Assembly (NCBI GenBank): GCA_900110395.1
Contig: FODP01000001.1
Span: 558,001-622,000 of the forward strand
Direction: 5' to 3'
DNA length: 64,000 bases
From: Rhodospirillales bacterium URHD0017
Lineage (GTDB): Bacteria; Pseudomonadota; Alphaproteobacteria; Reyranellales; Reyranellaceae
The notes below the pieces were generated by a model. That model saw nothing but the letters and a program-made list of their open reading frames with translations, was not told where the DNA came from and did not search any database. Both the position numbers and the translations under genes were made by a program. This document shows, piece by piece, positions 9,178-17,249 of this stretch. Position 1 is the first letter of the stretch. Every line of letters begins with the position of its first letter.

Positions 9178-11106
9178 TCACTTGGTGAAATAGAACTGCT
9201 CAGTCCGTGCATTGCCCGGGCTGCGCAGCGGCCAGTCGTTGCCGAGCGTGGCCGGCACGTTGCGGAACTTGGTGTTGGTTACCACCACGCCCTGCACCAT
9301 CGGCGTGAGCCCGATCGTGCCGATCTCGTAGAGGTTCTCCGCCCAGATGCGATAGAGCTCCTGGCTGAGCTTGACCTGCTCCTCGGGCCCGACGGTGCGC
9401 GCCTTGTCGACGATCTCGACGATGCGCTTCATCTCCGGTGGCGGCTCAGCCCCTTCCTTGCCACCGGTGGCGTACCAGCGGCGCCACAATGGCCCCATGG
9501 TCAGGATCGGCGCGTTGCGCGGATCGGCCTTGGCGTTGCCGGTGTAGGGAAAGGCGCTGGTATCCTCGTTCCAGATCTCGGCCATCAGCTCGTTGTTCTC
9601 GTTCATCTTGAAGTGCAGGGCGCGCTCGCGGATCTGCACGATGGTCTTCACGCCAACTGCCTCCCAGTCCTTCGAGACGAGCAGCGCCACGTCGGGCCAG
9701 GCGCCGAACGCCGGCACGACGCTGATCTCGATGGTCGCCGGCTTGCCCGAGGGCAGCAGGCGCATGCCGTTGGCGTCCTTCTTGTTGAGGCCAATGCCGT
9801 CGAGCATCTTGTTGGCCTGGTCGCGGTTGAACTCGGTGTACTTCTGCGCCCATTCGGGACCAGGGAAGTAGGGATGCCACGGTGCCGGCACACCCTGGCG
9901 GGCCTCGCCCAAACCGAGGAACACGCTCTCCTTGATCTGGTCGCGGTTGATGGCCAGCGACAGCGCCTGTCGGAAGTCCTTCTGCGCCATCACCTTGCCC
10001 ATCTCGGGATCGGCCGTGTAGGTCGAGTTGATGGCGACCACGGCGTCGGCGCCGCCGAAGGTCGGCCAGGCGATGACGCGATACTTCCCGGTCTTCTCCT
10101 GCTCCTTGAGCACCGGGTAGTTGGTCATGTTGATGTGGCGCTCCTGCATGTCGAAGTTGCCGGCGATGGCGGCAAGGTTGAGCGCCTGGGCGTCGGCGAA
10201 GTAGGTGAAGCGCACCTCGTCGAGATAGGGCAGCTGATTGCCGGCCGAATCGACGCCAATGTAGTAGGGGTTGCGCTTCAGCGTGAAAACCGGATCGCTG
10301 GCGCGGCTGGTCGGCGCCCACGCTGCCATGGTCGGCCGCTCGGGATTCTCCGGCGGCGCGTTCTTGTTGGCGAACAGCTCGGTCCAGGTCTTGAAGCCCG
10401 CCGCCTGGACGGCCTTGTCGACGTCGGCCTTGGGCGTGTGGCTGGGATGGAACTTCTTGAGATAGTGCGCCGGCAGGAACATCGCGAAGGTGCGGTCCGC
10501 GCCGTCCTGGTTGGCGACGGCGGTCAGGAACAGCGTCGCCGGCGCCGCATAGGTGAATTTCACCGTGTTGTCGTCGACCTTCTCGACCTTGGCGGCCGTG
10601 CCGTCGGGATTCCTGATCCAGCCGGGCAGTGTCGGTGTCAGCTCCTTGTTGAGGAGCACGTCGTTGTACCAGAACAGGATGTCGTCGGCGCCGAACGGCT
10701 GGCCGTCGGACCACTTCGAGCCCTTGCGCAGCTTGATGGTCCATGTCTTGAAGTCGGCCGACGGCTCGGCGCTCTCGGCGATCTTGGGCTCGATCTTGGC
10801 GCCGTCCGGCGAGAAGCGGAACAGCGCGTCGTAGACCACGCGCACGTAGTTGTTGGCATCGGCCGGCCCCAGGAAGGCGCGGCGCCAGGTGCCGCCATAC
10901 TCGCCGACCTTGTCGACGGTCGGCACGACCAGCGGCTTCTCGGGCAGCCTTGTGTCGACCGCCGGCAGCTTGCCGGCCTTCACCTGCTCGGCGAGTGCGG
11001 GCGCTTCCTTGTACTTGCCCTGGGCCAGGGCGGCTTCGCTGATCGCAAACAGGCTGGCGCCGGCCGCCAAGGCGGCGAGCGTGCGCCGATGGAATGTGCG
11101 GATCAT
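9178..11106 (-). CDS. Peptide-type ABC transporter substrate-binding protein (family 5)
   Basis: Periplasmic binding protein of 642 residues for the importer encoded downstream. The start at 11106 is chosen because GAGGAA lies 7 bases upstream and the product begins with a clean signal peptide (MIRTFHRRTLAALAAGASLF, cleavage near ALA-QGK). Family 5 signatures include YDALFRFSPDGAKIEPKIAE, WTIKLRKGSKWSDGQPF and DFRQALSLAINRDQIKE. It is about 100 residues longer than DppA, resembling the long family 5 proteins of soil alphaproteobacteria. The ligand is not predictable; family members also bind opines, nickel chelates or glycosides. Confidence 0.94.
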   Translation of the reverse strand: MIRTFHRRTLAALAAGASLFAISEAALAQGKYKEAPALAEQVKAGKLPAVDTRLPEKPLVVPTVDKVGEYGGTWRRAFLGPADANNYVRVVYDALFRFSPDGAKIEPKIAESAEPSADFKTWTIKLRKGSKWSDGQPFGADDILFWYNDVLLNKELTPTLPGWIRNPDGTAAKVEKVDDNTVKFTYAAPATLFLTAVANQDGADRTFAMFLPAHYLKKFHPSHTPKADVDKAVQAAGFKTWTELFANKNAPPENPERPTMAAWAPTSRASDPVFTLKRNPYYIGVDSAGNQLPYLDEVRFTYFADAQALNLAAIAGNFDMQERHINMTNYPVLKEQEKTGKYRVIAWPTFGGADAVVAINSTYTADPEMGKVMAQKDFRQALSLAINRDQIKESVFLGLGEARQGVPAPWHPYFPGPEWAQKYTEFNRDQANKMLDGIGLNKKDANGMRLLPSGKPATIEISVVPAFGAWPDVALLVSKDWEAVGVKTIVQIRERALHFKMNENNELMAEIWNEDTSAFPYTGNAKADPRNAPILTMGPLWRRWYATGGKEGAEPPPEMKRIVEIVDKARTVGPEEQVKLSQELYRIWAENLYEIGTIGLTPMVQGVVVTNTKFRNVPATLGNDWPLRSPGNARTEQFYFTK

Positions 11107-11216
11107 GGGCGTTCCTCGAATTTGTGGTTTGTCTTGATTTCCCCGTGCCGGGAGCCTCATTCGCCGGCCCCGACGAGTCAAGACATTGACGCCTTCGACC
11201 TTCGACTGCCACGACT

Positions 11217-11283
11217 GTCATCCCGAGCGAAGCGAAGGACCTTTCCCGTGGCCTTAAAGGTCCCTCGCTTCGCTCGGGATGAC
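11217..11283. repeat. Near-perfect palindrome between divergent genes
   Basis: Left arm GTCATCCCGAGCGAAGCGAA (from 11217) and right arm TTCGCTTCGCTCGGGATGAC family sequence (to 11283) are complementary over 28 bases with one mismatch, leaving a loop of about 11 bases. It is the same family as the element at 9052-9169. It lies in the divergent promoter region between the SBP gene and the monooxygenase gene. It also supplies a spurious upstream ATG (11279) for the latter, which argues for the start at 11300. Confidence 0.8.
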
Positions 11284-11299
11284 AGCGGGACGGTATCGC

Positions 11300-12499
11300 A
11301 TGAAAGTCTTCGTCTTCGACCTGCTCGCCTATGGCGAGAACCTCGACCACCTCAAGAACGGCGGCACCGAGCTGCCCTATCCGCTGAGCAAGCAGCATTT
11401 CAGGCCCGAGGTCGCCGTGCGCACCTACGCCGAGCATCTCGAGGCGTGGGAGGAACTCGACCGGCTGAGATACGACGGGGTCGGCTTCAACGAGCATCAC
11501 TGCTCGCCCTACGGCCTGATGAACTCGCCCAACCTGATGGCCTCGGCAGCGGCGCAGCGCACCAAACGGCTGAAGCTCCTGATCTACGGCAACCTCCTGC
11601 CGCTGCACGAGCCGCTGCGCCTGGCCGAAGAGCTGGCGATGCTCGACTGCCTGTCCAACGGCCGCATCATCTCGGGCTTCGCTCGCGGCATCCCGCGCGA
11701 GTACCAGGTGCACAACGTGCCGCTCGACGAATCGCGCGCCCGCTTCGAGGAGGCCTACGATATCGTCACCCGCGCCTGGACCGAGGACGTGTTCTCCTAT
11801 TCGGGCAAGTTCTGGTCGTACAAGGACGTGGCGATCTGGCCGCGGCCGGTGCAGCGACCGCATCCGCCGGTCTGGATCCCGATCGTCGGCAGCAAGGAAT
11901 CGATCGAGTTCGCCGGCCGCCACGATATCCCGATCACGCCCGGCCTGGCGGGCGGCGGCCTGCGCAACGACATCATCCGCTTCTATGCCAAGTGCCTGGC
12001 CGATGCCGGCCATCGCATCACGCCCGACCACATGTCGCTGGCGCTCAACGCCTATGTCGCCGATTCCAAGGCGCAGGCGGTGAAGGAGGTGGCGCCCTAT
12101 CACCTCTATTTCAATCGCACCCTGTTCAGCCACGGCAGCTTCACCGAGACCGCGGCCCAGCGGAAGGTGGGCTACGTCAGTCAGGCGTCGACCGACTATG
12201 TGCGGCCCGAGAACCAGCGGGCGGCGGCGCTGCTGCGCGAAGACTTCCGCAGCATGACCATGGCCGACGTTGAGCGCATGGCGGAGAACATGCCGTGGGG
12301 CGCCGCATCCGAAGTGGCCGAACGCATCATTGCCCAGGCCGAGGCCGCCGGCGCCAACACCGTTCAGATCGGCTTCAACCGCGGCGCCATGCCCCACGAC
12401 ATGTTCATGAATCAGATCCGCCGTTTCGCCGCCGAGGTCCTGCCCAGGCTGCAGGCGCACGAGGTGAGAACGGTCCCGCTTGCGGCGGAGGCCGCCTAG
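11300..12499 (+). CDS. LLM-class flavin-dependent oxidoreductase
   Basis: Bacterial luciferase-like monooxygenase, 399 residues from the ATG at 11300 (MKVFVFDLLAYGENLDHL). An in-frame ATG seven codons earlier lies inside the palindromic repeat and is unlikely. The TIM-barrel pattern is clear: YDGVGFNEHHCSPYGLMNSP, LLIYGNLLPLHEPLRLAEEL, ISGFARGIPREYQVHN and FAGRHDIPITPGLAGGG. These enzymes use reduced FMN from a separate reductase; none is next to it. The substrate is unknown. Its divergence from the peptide importer suggests, but does not prove, a link to an imported compound. Confidence 0.87.
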   Translation: MKVFVFDLLAYGENLDHLKNGGTELPYPLSKQHFRPEVAVRTYAEHLEAWEELDRLRYDGVGFNEHHCSPYGLMNSPNLMASAAAQRTKRLKLLIYGNLLPLHEPLRLAEELAMLDCLSNGRIISGFARGIPREYQVHNVPLDESRARFEEAYDIVTRAWTEDVFSYSGKFWSYKDVAIWPRPVQRPHPPVWIPIVGSKESIEFAGRHDIPITPGLAGGGLRNDIIRFYAKCLADAGHRITPDHMSLALNAYVADSKAQAVKEVAPYHLYFNRTLFSHGSFTETAAQRKVGYVSQASTDYVRPENQRAAALLREDFRSMTMADVERMAENMPWGAASEVAERIIAQAEAAGANTVQIGFNRGAMPHDMFMNQIRRFAAEVLPRLQAHEVRTVPLAAEAA

Positions 12500-12577
12500 G
12501 TGAGCGAGCTGAGGCACGGCCACGTCGAGCTCGGCGAGGTGCGCCTTGTCTCCCCGCCCGAAACCGGGCATCGGTAG
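12500..12577 (+). pseudogene. Possible remnant of the start of an alpha/beta hydrolase gene
   Basis: Directly after the monooxygenase stop, a GTG opens a 25-codon frame reading VSELRHGHVELGEVRL before it loses resemblance and stops at 12577. 'GHVELGEVRLHYV' is how many alpha/beta hydrolases (epoxide hydrolase type) begin. This may be the 5' stub of a gene whose remainder was deleted before the histidine kinase gene. The match is short and could be chance. Confidence 0.22.
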
Positions 12578-12584
12578 CCGGCGC

Positions 12585-13928
12585 ATGCCGATCTCCAGTC
12601 GTTTCGTAATCCAGTCCACGATCGTCCTGCTTGCCGTCGGCCTGTTCACGCTGCTGGCGATCGTCGGCATGACGATCTGGCTGAACGAGCGCTCACAGAC
12701 CCACTTCCAGGAGGTCATCGAGGCGCGCGACATCAGGAGCTCGGCGGTCGCGCTGCGCTCGGCTCTGCAGGCGGCCGAATCGAGCCAGCGCGGGTTCCTG
12801 CTCTCGGGCAACGAGATCTATCTTGCGCCCTACGACAGCGCCAAGGCGATGGCCCAGCGACAGCTCGACGCCCTGCGGCGGATGCTCGCGACCAACGGCG
12901 AGGCCCGGCCGATGCTGGAGCGGCTGGCCGCCGTGGTCGGCGACAAACTGGGCGAGCTGGACCAGACGATCGCCCTTGCCGCCGACCGGCGCGACGCCGA
13001 AGCACAGGCCATCCTGCGCACCAACCGTGGCAAGGCGCTGATGGACCAGGCCAACGTCTTCCTGTCGGGCATCGAGCGCGCCGCCGACGAGCGGCTGACC
13101 GAGGGCGTCGCCGAGCAGCGCGCCAACGCTGCCCTGCTGCGCGTGGCGTCGATCATGGGAGCCGTCGTAATCGTGCTGGTGGTGGGCGGCGTCACTCTCA
13201 CCGTGGCGCGTTATGCCCGCGAGATCGCCCAGGCACGCGACGAGGTACGTGCGCTCAACGCCGGCCTCGAGGAGCGCGTGGCGCGGCGCACTGCCGATCT
13301 CCTCCAGGAGCGAGACCGCGCCGAAGTGCTGCTGGCCGAGGTCAACCACCGCGTCGCCAACAGCCTGACCCTGGTGGCGTCGCTGGTGCGCCTGCAGGCC
13401 AATGCGCTCAGCGACCAGGCGGCCAAGGATGCGCTGGAGGAGACGCAGGGACGCATCCTTGCCATCTCGCTGGTCCACAAGCGACTCTACAGCTCGGGCG
13501 ACGTGCGCTTCGTCGAGCTCGACGGCTATGTGGCAAGCCTGCTCGAGCACCTCGAGACCTCGATGCGGGCTGAGGGCCATGGCGGCGCCTCGCTCCGCCA
13601 CGAGCTCGAGCCGCTGAAGCTCACCACCGACGCCAGCGTCAATCTCGGCGTTGTGGTGACGGAGTGGGTCACCAATGCGTTCAAGTATGCCTATCCCGAC
13701 CGCACGGGCGACGTGCGCGTGCGGCTGCGGCGCCTGGACGACGGGCGCGCCGAGCTGGTGGTCGAGGATGACGGCATCGGCCGCGAGGACGGTGCCCCGG
13801 TCCGGGGCACGGGACTGGGTACGCGGATCGTCAAGGGCATCGCCGCCGCCATGCGGGCCGATGTCGAGTACCTGCGACGCCAGCCCGGAACGGTTGCCCG
13901 CCTGACTTTTCCTCTGCCTGCCGATTGA
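12585..13928 (+). CDS. Sensor histidine kinase, CHASE3 sensor plus HisKA_2/HATPase
   Basis: Membrane-bound kinase of 447 residues from ATG 12585. TM1 is at about residues 8-33. A periplasmic CHASE3-type four-helix domain follows (SSQRGFLLSGNEIYLAPYDS is typical) up to TM2 at about 185-208. A coiled-coil linker (ALNAGLEERVARRTADLLQE) leads to the H-box LLAEVNHRVANSLTLVASLV, with the phosphorylated histidine near residue 255. The ATPase part has the N-box VVTEWVTNAFKYAYP, G1 VVEDDGIG and G2 GTGLGTRIV. The H-box type is HisKA_2, common in alphaproteobacterial general-stress and light kinases. No response regulator is adjacent; the neighbour is a periplasmic binding protein. Confidence 0.9.
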   Translation: MPISSRFVIQSTIVLLAVGLFTLLAIVGMTIWLNERSQTHFQEVIEARDIRSSAVALRSALQAAESSQRGFLLSGNEIYLAPYDSAKAMAQRQLDALRRMLATNGEARPMLERLAAVVGDKLGELDQTIALAADRRDAEAQAILRTNRGKALMDQANVFLSGIERAADERLTEGVAEQRANAALLRVASIMGAVVIVLVVGGVTLTVARYAREIAQARDEVRALNAGLEERVARRTADLLQERDRAEVLLAEVNHRVANSLTLVASLVRLQANALSDQAAKDALEETQGRILAISLVHKRLYSSGDVRFVELDGYVASLLEHLETSMRAEGHGGASLRHELEPLKLTTDASVNLGVVVTEWVTNAFKYAYPDRTGDVRVRLRRLDDGRAELVVEDDGIGREDGAPVRGTGLGTRIVKGIAAAMRADVEYLRRQPGTVARLTFPLPAD

Positions 13929-14015
13929 GCGGTCGACTTCGCGCCGCTGACCGGGTGTAATAAAGCGATCATCGGACAGCCCGCCGATGTCGGCACCTTG
14001 GGGAGACTACGCGAC

Positions 14016-15170
14016 ATGAGGCTGGCGACGATCGGACACGCGCTCGTGCTGCCGTTCGCTTGCCTGCTGATGGCTGGCGGGCCGTCGTCGGCGCAGCAGG
14101 GTCCGCCCGGACTTACCGTCCCGAGAGTGTTGCCGCCGTTCGCTGCCAACGCAGCGGCATGTGCGCCGCCGTCCGGACTGGCGAAGGTTCTGGGCTTCGC
14201 TCAGGACAACGAGCGTGAGTTCATGAACGGCGTCGCCCGCGGCCTCGCCGCCGCGGCCCGTGACCGGCGGCTCGAGTTCCGCCTCGCCCAGGCACGCAAC
14301 GATGTCGCCCGCCAGATCGAGCAGGTCCAGCAGTTCCGGGCCAACCGCGTCGGCGCGGTGGTATCGGCGCCGGTCGACGGCATCGCGCTGGCGCCGCACC
14401 TCCAGCCGATCATCTGGTCGGGAAGCTATGTCGGTAGCGTCGTGCCGCCGCCGGCGACCGAGATTCTCAATGCACCGCAATACCTCACCGGCAAGGCGCT
14501 GGGCGACGCTGCGGCGGCCTATATCAGCGACCGACTGGCCGGCCGAGCCCGCGTCGTGCTGCTGACTCACGACAGCCTGCAGTTCCTGGCACCGCGCTTC
14601 GTTGCCATGCGCGATTCACTGAAGGCCGTGCCGGGAGCGACGATCGTGGCCGATCTCTCGCCGGCGACCGTCAACAAGGAGGGCGGCGAGGCCGCCATGC
14701 GCACCATTCTGCTGGCTCATCCCAATATCGACGTCGTGTTGGGCGCCGACACGGTGGTACTGGGCGCGCTGGCCGCTCTGCGCGCCGCCGGCAAGGCGCG
14801 GCCCGACCAGTTCCTGGGCGGCATCGACGGTGAGCCCGAGGCGGTGGCCGAGATCCGGCGCGGCGGGCCCTACAAGGCCAGCATCAGCCTGAACTCTCCG
14901 GTTTTCGCCTATGCTCTGGGCCAACATGCCGCCGACTGGCTGGACGGCCGCAGCATCCCGCAGGCCATGGATATCCTGCCCAGCGCGCTCTCGGCGTCCA
15001 ACCTCGCGCAATATGAAGCCGACCTCGCCGATCCCGCGGCGGTGTGGCGCGATGCCAGCCGCCGTAACATTTACCTCAGGATGTACGGCAACATCTGCCA
15101 CGACACGCGCGACCAATACCTGAACTTTCCCTGGTCGTCTGAAAGGCGCCCGACCGCCCCGGTACGCTAG
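14016..15170 (+). CDS. Periplasmic sugar-type binding protein (Peripla_BP_4-like)
   Basis: 384 residues from ATG 14016, preceded by GGGGAGACTAC. The signal peptide runs to about residue 27 (LMAGGPSSA-QQG). The fold resembles ribose/autoinducer-2-type binding proteins: VLGFAQDNEREFMNGVARGL, FRANRVGAVVSAPVDG, and the hinge region with IDVVLGADTVVLGALAAL and LGGIDGEPEAVAEIRRGG. No permease or ATPase is nearby. It sits directly downstream of the histidine kinase in the same orientation (87-base gap), so it could be a ligand-sensing partner of that kinase, as TorT and LuxP are for theirs. That role is inference. Confidence 0.8.
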   Translation: MRLATIGHALVLPFACLLMAGGPSSAQQGPPGLTVPRVLPPFAANAAACAPPSGLAKVLGFAQDNEREFMNGVARGLAAAARDRRLEFRLAQARNDVARQIEQVQQFRANRVGAVVSAPVDGIALAPHLQPIIWSGSYVGSVVPPPATEILNAPQYLTGKALGDAAAAYISDRLAGRARVVLLTHDSLQFLAPRFVAMRDSLKAVPGATIVADLSPATVNKEGGEAAMRTILLAHPNIDVVLGADTVVLGALAALRAAGKARPDQFLGGIDGEPEAVAEIRRGGPYKASISLNSPVFAYALGQHAADWLDGRSIPQAMDILPSALSASNLAQYEADLADPAAVWRDASRRNIYLRMYGNICHDTRDQYLNFPWSSERRPTAPVR

Positions 15171-15225
15171 GAGGTGCCCGCCATCGCAAGCGAGCGTGGA
15201 CCGCGTCGATGACTGCCTCGCCGTA

Positions 15226-17052
15226 TCAGTCGATCGTGCGCACCTTCACGTAGCTGCCCGGTGCATCCTCGATCGCGGGTAGGCCGCCCTGTCCCGGCAC
15301 CCGCGCCGGCACCTTCTGGCCCGACTTGGCCGACAGCCACTTGTCCCAGTCGTGCCACCACGAGCCGGGGAATTCCTGGGCGCCGGCGCGCCATTCGTCG
15401 AGGGTCGGCGGGTTCGTCGCCGTCTCGTTCAGCCAGTGCTGGTACTTCTTGTTGCGCGGCGGGTTGACGACGCCCGCGATGTGGCCCGAGCCCGCCAGCA
15501 TGAAGCGCACCGGGCCGCTGAAGATCTGCGTCGCCTTGTAGACCGACCTGGCGGGCGCGATGTGGTCTTCCTTGCCGGCCTGCAGGTAGACCGGGATCGA
15601 GATTTTTCTGATGTCGATCGGCACGTTGTCGACGGTGAGGCCGCCCGGCTGCACCAGCAGGTTCTTCTGATACATGTTGCGCAGGTAGTAGCTGTGCATG
15701 GCCGCCGGCATGCGCGTGGCGTCGGCGTTCCAGAACAGCAGGTCGAAGGGGAAGGGGTCCTTGCCCATCAGGTAGTTGTTGACCACGAACGACCAGATGA
15801 GGTCGTTGGCGCGCAGCATGTTGAAGGTCGTGGCCATCTCCGAGCCCTCGAGATAGCCCTTCTTGCTCATCATCTCCTCGACGCTTGCGAGCTGGTCCTC
15901 GTCGATGAAGACGCCGAGCTCGCCCGGCTCGGTGAAGTCGACCTGGGCGGTGAAGAAGGTGCAGGCCGCGATCCGGTCATCGCCGCGCGCCGCCATGTAG
16001 GCGAGCGTCGTCGCCATCAGCGTGCCGCCGATGCAGTAGCCGATCGCCGAGACCTTCTTCTCTCTCGTCGCCTGCTCGATGGCGTCGAGCGCCGCAAGCG
16101 GCCCGAGCTTCATGTAGTCGTCGAACACCAGGCTGGTCAGGTGCTCGTCGGGATTGACCCACGAGATCACGAACACCGTATAGCCCTGCTCGGTCGCCCA
16201 CTTGATGAACGAGTTCTCCGGCTTGAGGTCGAGGATGTAGAACTTGTTGATCCACGGCGGCACGATCAGCAGCGGCGTCGCATAGACCTGCTCGGTCGCC
16301 GGCGCGTACTGCAGGAGCTGCATCACCTTGTTCTGGTAGACGACCTTGCCGGGCGAGGTCGCGACGTTGCCGCCGACCTTGAAGGCCTTCATATCGGTCT
16401 GGCGGATGGCGAGCGTGCCCTTGCCGCGCTCGAGGTCGGTCAGCAGGTTCTGCAGGCCCTTCAGCAGGTTCTCGCCCTTCGATTCGACCGTCGCCTTCAC
16501 GACCTGCGGGTTGGTCATGGCGAAGTTGGAGGGCGACATCGCGTCGATGAACTGGCGCGTATAGAAGTCGACCTTCTTCGCGGTCTTGTCGTCGACGCCC
16601 TCGACTTCCTTCACGGTGTGCTGCAGCCAGCGCGCCGTCAGCAGGTAGGACTGCTTGAGATAGTCGAAGACGACCTCGTCCTTCCACGCCGGGTCGTTGA
16701 AGCGCTTGTCGCCCTTGGCGGGCTCGACAACGGGCTCGACCTTCTGGCCCATCATGCGCTGGGCGGTGACCTGCCACAGGTTCATGTACTGCTGCCACAG
16801 CTCCATCTGCGCCTGCAGCAGCCGGTTGGGATCGGCCAGCATCTTGGCGGTGAAGTCCATGAAGGTCTGGGTGAGACGCAGCGGATCGGCGGGCTGGGGG
16901 CCGTCAGCCTTGTACTTCACCGCAAAGTCCTGCAGCAGCTTCTGGCTGCGCTCGGCGATGTCCTTGAAGGCCTCCTTCATGCGCTCGGACTCTTCGGCGG
17001 ACAGGCCAGGCACGGCGCCCGTCGCGGCATTGGGGGCGGACTGCTCCGACAT
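15226..17052 (-). CDS. phaC: Class I poly(3-hydroxyalkanoate) synthase
   Basis: Polymerises (R)-3-hydroxyacyl-CoA into intracellular polyester granules. At 608 residues it matches class I synthases. The N-terminal PhaC domain is followed by the alpha/beta-hydrolase core. The lipase-like box SAIGYCIGGTLMATT places the catalytic cysteine at residue 340. The aspartate lies in YLQAGKEDHIAPA and the histidine in LAGSGHIAGVVNPP. WINKFYILDLKPENSFIKW is a strongly conserved stretch. No phaA, phaB, phaP or phaR is in the window, so phaC stands alone here, convergent with the binding-protein gene. Confidence 0.97.
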   Translation of the reverse strand: MSEQSAPNAATGAVPGLSAEESERMKEAFKDIAERSQKLLQDFAVKYKADGPQPADPLRLTQTFMDFTAKMLADPNRLLQAQMELWQQYMNLWQVTAQRMMGQKVEPVVEPAKGDKRFNDPAWKDEVVFDYLKQSYLLTARWLQHTVKEVEGVDDKTAKKVDFYTRQFIDAMSPSNFAMTNPQVVKATVESKGENLLKGLQNLLTDLERGKGTLAIRQTDMKAFKVGGNVATSPGKVVYQNKVMQLLQYAPATEQVYATPLLIVPPWINKFYILDLKPENSFIKWATEQGYTVFVISWVNPDEHLTSLVFDDYMKLGPLAALDAIEQATREKKVSAIGYCIGGTLMATTLAYMAARGDDRIAACTFFTAQVDFTEPGELGVFIDEDQLASVEEMMSKKGYLEGSEMATTFNMLRANDLIWSFVVNNYLMGKDPFPFDLLFWNADATRMPAAMHSYYLRNMYQKNLLVQPGGLTVDNVPIDIRKISIPVYLQAGKEDHIAPARSVYKATQIFSGPVRFMLAGSGHIAGVVNPPRNKKYQHWLNETATNPPTLDEWRAGAQEFPGSWWHDWDKWLSAKSGQKVPARVPGQGGLPAIEDAPGSYVKVRTID

Positions 17053-17249
17053 GGCGTTTCCCCTTCTAGATCATTGGCTTTGCAGCGTTTCTTGCGATAC
17101 TTTCAGCGTCCCGGTACCATACCTAGTGTCGATCGTCCCAGGCTGCCAGCACCTTTATTAGGTAGGCTGCGACAACAGACGGGTCAATTTTACTCTCGGC
17201 GTCGGGTAGACAGCATCGACGGCTGGGTTTCGAGCAAGGATAGGCGGCA
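17053..17249. promoter_or_regulatory. Divergent intergenic region between phaC and the OmpA-like gene
   Basis: A 197-base gap between divergently transcribed genes, less GC-rich than its surroundings (for example CACCTTTATTAGGTAGG and GGGTCAATTTTACTC). It must hold the promoters of both genes. I cannot assign confident -35/-10 pairs. Confidence 0.5.

Noticed and set aside
9172-12811. Very long open frames on both strands (over 1000 codons) across the SBP and monooxygenase genes
   Set aside because: They run through the palindromic repeats, are extremely rich in Arg/Gly/Ala/His, and mirror the real genes; this is expected in high-GC DNA.
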